From positions 1 through 64,000 of the forward strand of contig NZ_FOEI01000001.1 of NCBI RefSeq assembly GCF_900110615.1: a DNA stretch of 64,000 nucleotides, given 5' to 3'. Under the pieces are notes generated by a model. The model saw nothing but the letters and a program-made list of their open reading frames with translations. It had not been told where the DNA came from and did no database searches. This document shows positions 8,466 through 16,800 of this stretch, one piece after another. The position numbers and the translations under genes are program-made. The stretch is from Flavobacterium urocaniciphilum (lineage in GTDB: Bacteria; Bacteroidota; Bacteroidia; Flavobacteriales; Flavobacteriaceae). The first letter of the stretch is position 1. Each line of letters starts with the position of its first letter.

Positions 8466-8500
8466 AAAACTACGTTAAAAATACATTTAACATAGTTTTC
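8466..8500 (-). terminator. Terminator of the Glu/Leu/Phe/Val dehydrogenase gene
   Basis: On the minus strand, AAAACTATGTTAAA pairs with TTTAACGTAGTTTT (one mismatch) and is followed by Ts. It begins 20 bases after the gene stop. Confidence 0.75.
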
Positions 8501-8520
8501 AAAGAAATTAATTGTGTTGT

Positions 8521-9747
8521 TTATACCAATTGTTTCAATGCAATTTCATAAGCTCTAGCGCTAATGTTTGTTTTGCTTGAATTGATATCAAAAGTTTTTT
8601 GAATGGCACGACCAATAATTTCAGAAGCATCGTTAAAAATTGCTTCGTCTGTCATTTGAACTTTTTTCTCCATAAAATAAGCAAATACTCTTGCCATTCC
8701 ACAGTTTGAAATGAAGTCTGGAATTAAACTTACTTTATTGTCAGTTTCTTCCATAATTGGTCCGTAGAAGATTTCTTTGTCTGCAAAAGGTACATTTGCA
8801 CCACAAGAAATAACTTCTAATCCAGCTGCAATCATGTTATCTACATTTTCTTTAGATACAATTCTTGAAGCCGCACATGGAGCGAAAATTTGAGCGCCAA
8901 CTTTCCAAATTTTCTCATTGATTTCAGCAAATGGAATCATTTGATCTGAAACTAATTTATTTCCATCTTTATTTCTGAATAGTTCTGTAATTTCTTCAAA
9001 TGTAAATCCATTTTCATTAATTACTCCACCATCTCTATCGATAATTCCTACTACTTTAGCACCCATTTTTGCTAAATAAAAGGCTGCAGCAGAACCTACA
9101 TTTCCAAATCCTTGTACAATTGCTTTTTTACCTACAACACTTCCACCGTAAATTGTATAGAAATGTTTAACAGCTTCAGCAACACCGTAACCTGTAATCA
9201 TATCAGCAACAGTGTATTTTTTTGACAAATCTGGAGTAAATTCTCCATTTTCAATCACTTTAATTACACCTTGACGTAATTGTCCAATTCTGTTGATTTT
9301 GTCAGCTTCAGTTGGTTTAAAGTGTCCGTTAAAAACACCTTCTTGTGGATGCCAAACACCACATTCTTCAGTCATAGGAATAACTTCGTGAATTTCATCT
9401 ACATTTAAATCACCACCCGTTCCATAATAATTTTTCAATAATGGAGAAACGGCTTTATACCAACGCTCTAATACTCCTTTTTTACGAGGATCAGCTGGGT
9501 CAAAATTAATACCCGATTTTGCTCCACCAATTGCAGGACCAGATACTGAGAATTTTACTTCCATCGTTTTTGCTAAAGAAAGTACTTCGTTTTGATCTAA
9601 ACCTTTTCTCATACGTGTACCACCACCAGCAGCACCACCGCGTAAAGAATTAATTACTGTCCAACCTTCAGCTTCCGTTTCAGGATCTTTCCAATTGAAT
9701 ACAATTTCCGGTTCTTTATTTTCGAATTTATGTAATAAATCTTTCAT
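8521..9747 (-). CDS. Glu/Leu/Phe/Val dehydrogenase (glutamate dehydrogenase-like)
   Basis: A 408-residue NAD(P)-dependent amino-acid dehydrogenase. The dimerisation domain holds GGGTRMRKGL, KFSVSGPAIGGAKSGI (with the conserved Lys) and GTGGDLNVDE; the Rossmann domain starts at about 205 with KKAIVQGFGNVGSAA. It is clearly different from the leucine dehydrogenase at 2972-4078. Its length is nearer glutamate dehydrogenase, but the substrate is uncertain because it lacks several canonical GDH stretches. Monocistronic, with its own promoter box and terminator. Confidence 0.85.
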   Translation of the reverse strand: MKDLLHKFENKEPEIVFNWKDPETEAEGWTVINSLRGGAAGGGTRMRKGLDQNEVLSLAKTMEVKFSVSGPAIGGAKSGINFDPADPRKKGVLERWYKAVSPLLKNYYGTGGDLNVDEIHEVIPMTEECGVWHPQEGVFNGHFKPTEADKINRIGQLRQGVIKVIENGEFTPDLSKKYTVADMITGYGVAEAVKHFYTIYGGSVVGKKAIVQGFGNVGSAAAFYLAKMGAKVVGIIDRDGGVINENGFTFEEITELFRNKDGNKLVSDQMIPFAEINEKIWKVGAQIFAPCAASRIVSKENVDNMIAAGLEVISCGANVPFADKEIFYGPIMEETDNKVSLIPDFISNCGMARVFAYFMEKKVQMTDEAIFNDASEIIGRAIQKTFDINSSKTNISARAYEIALKQLV

Positions 9748-9772
9748 AATAAATGTTCTTAATTTTGATATG

Positions 9773-9780
9773 CAAATTTA
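9773..9780 (-). promoter_or_regulatory. -7 box (TAAATTTG) of the dehydrogenase gene
   Basis: TAAATTTG on the minus strand, 25 bases before the ATG at 9747. It faces away from the TetR promoter 43 bases away. Confidence 0.5.
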
Positions 9781-9822
9781 ACTTTTTCAAATGACGAAAA
9801 AAGAAAATTTAGTATTTTTTTG

Positions 9823-9830
9823 TAATTTTG
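9823..9830 (+). promoter_or_regulatory. -7 box (TAATTTTG) of the TetR-family gene
   Basis: TAATTTTG fits TAnnTTTG and directly abuts the operator palindrome that begins at 9830. A second match, TATCTTTG, lies at 9842-9849, only 3 bases before the ATG. Either way the operator covers the expected transcription start. Confidence 0.5.
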
Positions 9831-9845
9831 ATACCAATTGGTATC
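9830..9845. promoter_or_regulatory. TetR operator palindrome, copy 1
   Basis: GATACCAATTGGTATC is a perfect 16-base palindrome lying between the promoter box and the start codon of the TetR-family gene. An almost identical palindrome stands before the next gene (10464-10479), so both are probably bound by this regulator. Confidence 0.75.
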
Positions 9846-9852
9846 TTTGCAT

Positions 9853-10446
9853 ATGCGATCATCAGAATTAACCAAAGCTAAAGTGCTTAAAGAAGCGACT
9901 ACTCTTTTTAATACAAAAGGGTATAAATCTACGTCGTTGAGTGATATTACTGATGCTACGGGCTTAACGAAGGGTGCAATTTACAGACATTTTGAAAGTA
10001 AAGAGAGCCTTGAAATTGAAGCTTTTCAAAAGATGATGCAGGCTATTTTCATCACTTTAAATGAAAAAATTAAGGCTGAAAATAACACTCGTGATAAACT
10101 TTTTTGTGTGTTAGATTTATTTAAAAGTTACATTACAAATCCGCTTATTAATGGTGGTTGTCCATTATTAAATGTGGCTGTTGAAGTAGATGATACCAAC
10201 TTGGAATTGAAGCAAAAAGCACAACAAGCTTTAACGGTTTTTAGAGAATCTGTTGAGAAGATTATTATAAATGGTAAAACCCATAAACAAGTTGGAGCTG
10301 TTGTAAATGAAAAACTTGTGGCTACAGTATTGATTTCCAGCTTGGAAGGTGGTGTTATGATGAGTAAGTTACAAAATTCAAATTCCGATATTGAGATAGT
10401 AGTAAATCATTTAAAAAATTGGATTGTATCCGATATTTTATTGTAA
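9853..10446 (+). CDS. TetR/AcrR-family transcriptional regulator
   Basis: A 197-residue regulator. The N-terminal helix-turn-helix (about 5-52) shows the family pattern: LKEATTLFNTKGYKSTSLSD, ATGLTKGAIYRHFESKESL. The C-terminal ligand-binding part contains NGGCPLLNVAVEVDD, the signature of the YcdC/TetR_C_16-like branch that often senses small electrophiles or lipids, though its ligand is unknown here. The ATG at 9853 is chosen because upstream in-frame codons lie inside the operator. Likely autorepressed through 9830-9845 and repressing the hydrolase gene next door. Confidence 0.9.
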   Translation: MRSSELTKAKVLKEATTLFNTKGYKSTSLSDITDATGLTKGAIYRHFESKESLEIEAFQKMMQAIFITLNEKIKAENNTRDKLFCVLDLFKSYITNPLINGGCPLLNVAVEVDDTNLELKQKAQQALTVFRESVEKIIINGKTHKQVGAVVNEKLVATVLISSLEGGVMMSKLQNSNSDIEIVVNHLKNWIVSDILL

Positions 10447-10463
10447 AAAAATTTGTCAAATTT

Positions 10464-10479
10464 GATACCGATTGGTATC
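10464..10479. promoter_or_regulatory. TetR operator palindrome, copy 2
   Basis: GATACCGATTGGTATC differs from the upstream copy at one centre base. It follows a near-consensus -7 box (CAAATTTG at 10456-10463) and precedes the hydrolase start by 17 bases, the right place to block transcription. Confidence 0.75.
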
Positions 10480-10496
10480 TTAAAAAGAAAATAATT

Positions 10497-11333
10497 ATGA
10501 ATTTTAAGAAAATAATGCAAAAATCGATGGGTTTTTATTTCAATTTTTTGTCATTTGTAAACCCAAAAAAGCTAAAAAAAGACGGATTTGAACTTTTTTG
10601 TAATCCATTCGCTAGAAAAGTGAAACCACATCAATTAGAATTTTTACAAAAAGGTATTTCTGATGTTTTAGATTTAGAAGGATATCAAATTCAAACCTAT
10701 AAATGGGGAAGTGGTAGCAAACATATTTTATTGGTTCATGGATGGGCGAGTCATTCTTTTCGTTGGAAAAATTACATTGAGCATTTAATAAAAAATGATT
10801 TTACGGTTTATGCGTTGGATGCGCCTGCTCACGGATTATCCTCTGGAAAATCGATACATGTGGTTTTGTATGCAAAAGTGATTAATGCTTTTTTAGAATT
10901 GCATTCTGAAATCAAATCAATTGTGAGTCATTCTATTGGTGGATTCGCTACTACGTATTTTTTAGATCAATATAAAGAACATACGATTGAAAAAGTGGTT
11001 ATTATGGGTGCGCCTGGTGAAGCTTCCGATTTCTTCGATTTTTATAAAGAAACCTTAGGTTTAACAACAAAATCGTTAAACTTAATTATCGATGAGTTTT
11101 ATAGTCAATTAGGGAAATTACCTAGTTATTTTTCAAGTGCAAAATTTGCTGAAAGTATAATGGTTCCGGCATTAATTGTACATGATAAAAACGATTTGGC
11201 TACAAATTATTATTATTCTATCCGATTAAATAAACATTGGAAAAATAGCGAATTAATTTTAACCGAAGGTTTAGGTCACGATTTAAAAAGTAAAGAATTA
11301 GTAAAACAAGTTACAGAATTTGTTTTAAATTAA
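10497..11333 (+). CDS. Alpha/beta-hydrolase
   Basis: A 278-residue alpha/beta-hydrolase fold protein. The oxyanion region HGWASHSFRW is at 81-90 and the nucleophile elbow SHSIGG puts Ser146 as nucleophile, with Asp233 (HDKNDL) and His261 (GLGHDL) completing the triad. The elbow has serine where GxSxG has the first glycine. There is no signal peptide, so it is cytoplasmic; the substrate is unknown. An upstream in-frame start at 10419 would overlap the tetR end and the operator, so the ATG at 10497 is used. Probably controlled by the adjacent TetR protein. Confidence 0.85.
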   Translation: MNFKKIMQKSMGFYFNFLSFVNPKKLKKDGFELFCNPFARKVKPHQLEFLQKGISDVLDLEGYQIQTYKWGSGSKHILLVHGWASHSFRWKNYIEHLIKNDFTVYALDAPAHGLSSGKSIHVVLYAKVINAFLELHSEIKSIVSHSIGGFATTYFLDQYKEHTIEKVVIMGAPGEASDFFDFYKETLGLTTKSLNLIIDEFYSQLGKLPSYFSSAKFAESIMVPALIVHDKNDLATNYYYSIRLNKHWKNSELILTEGLGHDLKSKELVKQVTEFVLN

Positions 11334-11380
11334 ATTATTATTGTTTTCAACTTAAGCAAGAAACTTGTTTTCTGTTGGTT

Positions 11381-11505
11381 TTTGCCACGAATTCACGAAT
11401 TATAATTTTAAAAGGTCCGAATTAATTCGATTTTCATCTTCGATGAAAAAAATTGAACGATATTTTAATAAAGTAAAAAAAGAAAATTCGTGAATTCGTG
11501 GCAAA
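11381..11505. repeat. 21-base inverted repeat enclosing 83 bases
   Basis: TTTGCCACGAATTCACGAATT (arms at 11381-11401 and, inverted, 11485-11505) is perfect over 21 bases, and each arm itself contains a smaller repeat CACGAATT-CACGAATT. The 83 bases between hold no gene but another small inverted pair (TTTTCATC/GATGAAAA, 11431-11448). It sits between convergent genes. It may be a mobile miniature repeat or a long stem at the transcript ends. Confidence 0.75.
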
Positions 11506-11520
11506 AAAATATTCAAAAAA

Positions 11521-12585
11521 CTATTCAAAAATTTCACCTGAACTATGATCGTGTTTTGCCCCAGTTACACTTGCTAAAACATTAATTTCATTACGTAATT
11601 TTAATACACCTAATAAAGCAAAAATTAAAGCTTCTTTAAATTTTATCGTTTTTTCGTCAGGAATTATAATTTCAATAGTTGGTAATTGCGCTTTCATTCT
11701 TTCAATAAGAAAATCGTTATAAACACCACCGCCAGAAACTAATAGTTTACCTGATTTTGATTGCAATACGTTACCAATTTGAAAAGCAATGTGTTCGGTA
11801 AAAGTTCGCATTTTATCTTCTGTTGAAATTTGGTAACGTTCTATAATCGGTAAAACGGTTTCTTTTACAAATTCAAAACCTAACGATTTTGGATATGATT
11901 TATGAAAGAATTCTAAGTTATTTAATTCTTCATATAATTCTGAATTCAAATTTCCAGAAGCAGAAATCTTACCTTTATCATCATATTCTAATCCGAAAGT
12001 ATTTGCATAGAAATTTAAAACCGTATTAACGGGTGAAATATCAAAAGCAATTCGTTGGTTATTTGCTTCAAAAGAAATATTTGAAAATCCGCCTAAATTC
12101 AAACAGTAATCGAAATCTGAAAATAAAATTCTATCACCAATTGGAACTAATGGTGCGCCTTGTCCGCCTAAATTAACATCTTGAACACGGAAATCACAAA
12201 CCACTTTTTGATGAGTAATTTTTGCAATTTCTGGTAAATTTCCAATTTGTAACGTAAATCCATTTTGTGGTTGGTGCAAAATCGTATGACCGTGAGAACA
12301 AACCGCATCTAAATTTGAAATATTATTTTTTAGAATAAAATCAGAAATTATATTGCCTAATAAATTAGTGTATTCTAAATTTAATTCTGAAAGTTCATCT
12401 TTACTGAAATTGATTCCGTTTTTAAGTTTTGAAATAATTTCATTCGAATAAGAAATGGTATCACATTCGTAAATTTCATACGACCATTTGTGGTTGTTAA
12501 TTTCAAATTTTATGTGAGCTAAATCGACTCCATCCAATGAAGTTCCCGACATCACTCCGATAACGTTATAGTTCTCTTTATGCAT
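11521..12585 (-). CDS. anmK: Anhydro-N-acetylmuramic acid kinase
   Basis: A 354-residue cytoplasmic sugar kinase that phosphorylates 1,6-anhydro-MurNAc, with opening of the anhydro ring, to MurNAc-6-phosphate in cell-wall recycling. The nucleotide-binding start GVMSGTSLDGVDLAHIKF (10-27) is diagnostic; VCSHGHTILHQPQNGFTLQIG, NLGGFSNISF and LLVSGGGVYNDFL follow in the family order. Length is normal. Monocistronic and convergent with the hydrolase. Confidence 0.95.
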   Translation of the reverse strand: MHKENYNVIGVMSGTSLDGVDLAHIKFEINNHKWSYEIYECDTISYSNEIISKLKNGINFSKDELSELNLEYTNLLGNIISDFILKNNISNLDAVCSHGHTILHQPQNGFTLQIGNLPEIAKITHQKVVCDFRVQDVNLGGQGAPLVPIGDRILFSDFDYCLNLGGFSNISFEANNQRIAFDISPVNTVLNFYANTFGLEYDDKGKISASGNLNSELYEELNNLEFFHKSYPKSLGFEFVKETVLPIIERYQISTEDKMRTFTEHIAFQIGNVLQSKSGKLLVSGGGVYNDFLIERMKAQLPTIEIIIPDEKTIKFKEALIFALLGVLKLRNEINVLASVTGAKHDHSSGEIFE

Positions 12586-12607
12586 GGGTTAAAATTACAA
12601 ATTGTTA

Positions 12608-12638
12608 TTGAAAATTTGATAATTTTTACCTACATTTG
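12608..12638 (+). promoter_or_regulatory. Promoter of acyl-CoA dehydrogenase gene
   Basis: TTG at 12608-12610, 20 bases, then TACATTTG at 12631-12638, matching the Bacteroidota pattern TTTG/TAnnTTTG. The ATG follows 42 bases later. Confidence 0.55.
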
Positions 12639-12680
12639 AGCACATTTTTTAAAAAATATAAAATAAAATAACGCATTAAT

Positions 12681-13820
12681 ATGGATTTTAATTTAACCGA
12701 AGAACACTTAATGATTCAGCAAGCAGCTAGAGATTTTGCTGTTAATGAACTTTTACCAGGTGTAATTGAGAGAGATGAACACTCTATTTTCCCAACTGAA
12801 CAAGTTAAAAAAATGGGAGAACTAGGATTTTTAGGAATGATGGTTGACCCAAAATATGGTGGTGCTGGTTTAGACAGTATTTCTTATGTATTGGCTATGG
12901 AAGAAATTGCAAAAGTAGATGCTTCTGCAGCTGTAATTATGTCGGTTAACAATTCATTAGTTTGTGCTGGTTTAGAAAAATACGGTTCTGAAGAACAAAA
13001 AGTTAAATATTTAACACCACTTGCTAAAGGTGAAGTTATTGGAGCTTTCTGTTTATCTGAGCCAGAAGCAGGTTCTGATGCAACTTCTCAAAGAACAACT
13101 GCTGTAGATATGGGAGATCATTATTTAGTAAACGGTACTAAAAACTGGATTACGAATGGTGGTACTGCATCTACTTATTTATTAATTGCTCAAACGGATG
13201 CTTCTAAAGGACACAAAGGAATTAACGTTCTTATTGTTGAAAAAGGAATGCCAGGTTTTGAAGTTGGTCCAAAAGAAAAGAAAATGGGTATCCGTGGATC
13301 TGATACGCATACTTTATTATTTAATGATGTAAAAGTTCCTAAAGAAAATAGAATTGGTGCTGATGGTTTCGGATTTGCTTTCGCGATGTCAACATTAAAT
13401 GGTGGACGTATCGGTATTGCTTCTCAAGCTTTAGGTATCGCACAAGGTTCTTATGAATTAGCGTTAAAATATGCTCAAGAACGTGTAGCTTTTGGTAAAC
13501 CAATTTTCAACCACCAAGCTATTGCATTCAAATTAGCGGATATGCATGTAAAAACAACTGCAGCTAGATTATTAATTCACAAAGCAGCTTCTGAAAAAGA
13601 TCAAGGTTTAGATATTGCGCATTCTGGTGCGATGGCTAAATTATATGCTTCTGAAATTGCTTTAGAAGTAGCTAATGATGCAGTTCAAATCCATGGAGGA
13701 AATGGTTATGTTTCTGAATACCATGTTGAAAGAATGATGCGTGATTCTAAGATTACTCAAATCTATGAAGGAACATCAGAAATTCAAAGAATTGTAATTT
13801 CAAGAGGATTAGTAAAATAA
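12681..13820 (+). CDS. Acyl-CoA dehydrogenase (short-chain type)
   Basis: A 379-residue FAD flavoprotein for the first step of beta-oxidation or branched-chain acyl-CoA breakdown. FAD/substrate motifs are clear: AFCLSEPEAGSDATS, NGTKNWITNGG, and the C-terminal YEGTSEIQR with the catalytic Glu of the butyryl/short-chain class. AVQIHGGNGYVSEY is also canonical. Monocistronic, own promoter and strong terminator. Which acyl chain it prefers is not decided by sequence alone. Confidence 0.93.
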   Translation: MDFNLTEEHLMIQQAARDFAVNELLPGVIERDEHSIFPTEQVKKMGELGFLGMMVDPKYGGAGLDSISYVLAMEEIAKVDASAAVIMSVNNSLVCAGLEKYGSEEQKVKYLTPLAKGEVIGAFCLSEPEAGSDATSQRTTAVDMGDHYLVNGTKNWITNGGTASTYLLIAQTDASKGHKGINVLIVEKGMPGFEVGPKEKKMGIRGSDTHTLLFNDVKVPKENRIGADGFGFAFAMSTLNGGRIGIASQALGIAQGSYELALKYAQERVAFGKPIFNHQAIAFKLADMHVKTTAARLLIHKAASEKDQGLDIAHSGAMAKLYASEIALEVANDAVQIHGGNGYVSEYHVERMMRDSKITQIYEGTSEIQRIVISRGLVK

Positions 13821-13842
13821 TTATTAGTCATATAAAAATAAA

Positions 13843-13877
13843 AAGCCGTTCCGAATTTCAGAACGGCTTCTTTTTTT
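13843..13877. terminator. Bidirectional terminator
   Basis: Stem AAGCCGTTC / GAACGGCTT (13843-13851 and 13861-13869) with A tract before and T tract after, between the convergent acyl-CoA dehydrogenase and the giant surface-protein gene. Confidence 0.88.
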
Positions 13878-13888
13878 AAATTAGTTTT

Positions 13889-16800
13889 TTAATTTGTACT
13901 AGAAACTATGTTTTTAAGAATATGTCCTCTATTTGTTTCAATTCGAATGAAGAATACTTCACCTTTTTGATGCGTTAGAGGGAAATCAATTAATAGCTCT
14001 TTTCCTTTATATGTATCACTGTCGTATTTACTAAATAATAATGTACCTCTAGAATCAAATACTTGAATTTCAACTGGTGATTTATAATCAAAGTTGTAAA
14101 GTATTTTGAAGTTTGAAATAAACGGTACTGGATAAATAGTAAAGTCTTTATCGGTAGTTTTTTCAATAACACTTATAGTTTCAGTTGGTACAGAAACTTG
14201 TGCTCTACATTCATCAAATCCTCTATTAATGTTGTCAACAGCACTGTTGATAACGCTATGATTTAATGGAGAAATACTTCCACCACCTAAAGCTTTATTT
14301 GCTAATTGATACAAAGTACCAACAGTTGCTTCCCCATATTGATCATCTAAATAATTAATTACAGAAATGTCAATATTAAATATTTGAGTTGTACCAGGGA
14401 TAATTGTATCAGATCCACAATAAGTTACATCAGCTGTAGCAAACGTTTCTTCTAATTTTACATTACTTAATGCAGGGTCATTGCCCATATTGAAGAATAG
14501 TGCCATGGTTTGAGCTAAAAGTACATTGTTGATTTTACCTTTATTAGAACCACCTGCATTTAATGGGTCATTATCTGCCCATGTTGAACCTACAGAATAA
14601 GTATTAAATCCGATTAAAGCTCTTGGAGTTCCTCCACCAGGAAGCATTTTGTAGATGTTATTTGAACCAACAACGGGATTTCCATTAATATCAGATAATA
14701 ATAATCGGAAATAATTATTATTTGGAACTGAACCGAAATCTACAACCCCACCATTATTACTAACTGCCAATACCATCATGTCTTGAGAACCAGTTTGACC
14801 TAAAGTTGGAGAACAGCCTTTACCTTTGTAATTACCATAGAAACCTTGTGTGTAAGTACAGTTTGTATCTCCAACACATGGTGTTACAAATACTGTAAAA
14901 TCACAAGATGCAGTATTTCCACATCCATCGACTGCAGTATAGGTAATGGTTAATGTTTGATCAACTGGGAATGGAGCGTTTAGCGCTAAATCATCAGAAC
15001 GTTCTGCTGTTACAATAATTTCTCCATCACAATTATCAATTGCAAGCGGTAAAACTATTATAGGTTGTGTGTCACATCCATTTAAAGTATAATTGTCCGG
15101 ACAAGTGAAAACTGGAGCTTGAGTATCTACTTTCCAACTATAAGTAATACTTTTTGGAGTAGCTACATTGCCACAACTATCAGTTACAGATGCTGTCCAA
15201 GTATGACTATAATTACATCCTTCATTTTGTACTCCGCCATCATTAACAGATACTTGTAAATTATTATCACAATTATCTGTATAACTAAAGGATGGAGTAG
15301 GAATTGATTCAGGATTACAGCCAAGATCACCACTTTGACTTTGAGATGTGATTACTGGAGCTTGCGTATCTACTTTCCAAGTGTAGGTAATACTAACAGG
15401 AACAGCAGCATTTCCACAACTATCAGTTAATGAAGCTGTCCAAGTTCTGCTTCTTCCGCAACCATTTGTTTGTACACCACCATCGTTAACGGATACTTGT
15501 AAATTGTTATCACAATTATCGGTATAACTAAAGGATGGAGTAGGAATGGATTGAGGGTTACAGCCAAGATCGCCACTTTGACTTTGAGTTGAAATTACTG
15601 GTGCTTGCGTATCTACTTTCCAAGTGTAAGTAATACTTACTGGAACAGCGGCATTTCCACAACTATCAGTTAAAGAAGCTGTCCAAGTTCTGCTTCGTCC
15701 ACAACCATTAGTTTGTAATCCACCATCGCTAACAGATACTTGTAAATTATTATCACAATTATCGGTATAACTAAACGTTGGAGTAGGAATGGATTGAGGG
15801 TTACAGCCAAGATAGCCACTTTGACTTTGAGTTGAAATTACTGGTGCTTGCGTATCTACTTTCCAAGTGTAAGTAATACTAACAGGTGTTGCAACATTTC
15901 CACAACTATCAGTTAAAGATGCTGTCCAAGTTCTGCTTCTTCCACAACCATTGGTTTGTAATCCACCATCGTTAACGGATACTTGTAAATTGTTATCACA
16001 ATTATCGGTATAACTAAATGATGGAGTAGGAATGGATTGAGGGTTACAGCCAAGATCGCCACTTTGACTTTGAGTTGAAATTACTGGTGCTTGCGTATCT
16101 ACTTTCCAAGTGTAAGTAATACTAACAGGAATTGCAGTATTTCCACAGCCATCAGAAAGTGTTGCTGTCCAAGTTCTGCTTCGTCCACAACCATTAGTTT
16201 GTAATCCACCATCGTTAACGGATACTTGTAAATTGTTATCACAATTATCGGTATAACTAAATGAAGGAGTAGGAATGGATTGAGGGTTACAGCCTAGGTC
16301 GCCACTTTGACTTTGAGTTGAAATTACTGGAGCTTGCGTATCTACTTTCCAAGTATAAGTAATACTAACAGGAACAGCAGCATTTCCACAGCCATCAGAA
16401 AGTGTTGCTGTCCAAGTTCTGCTACGTCCACAACCATTAGTTTGTAATCCACCATCGTTAACGGATACTTGTAAATTGTTATCACAATTATCGGTATAAC
16501 TAAATGTTGGAGTAGGAATGGATTGAGGGTTACAGCCTAGGTCGCCACTTTGATTTTGAGTTGAAATTACTGGTGCTTGCGTATCTACTTTCCAAGTGTA
16601 AGTAATACTAACAGGTGTTGCCGCATTTCCACAGCCATCTGAAAGTGTTGCTGTCCAAGTTCTACTACGTCCACAACCATTGGTTTGTACACCACCATCA
16701 CTTACAGATACTTGTAGATTTGAATCACAATTATCAGTATATCCAAATGATGGAGCCACTATTGATGTCGGATTACAGCCTAAATCACCACTTTGATTTT

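Noticed and set aside
11381..11505. Insertion sequence
   Set aside because: The inverted repeats enclose only 83 bases and no transposase; at most a miniature repeat.
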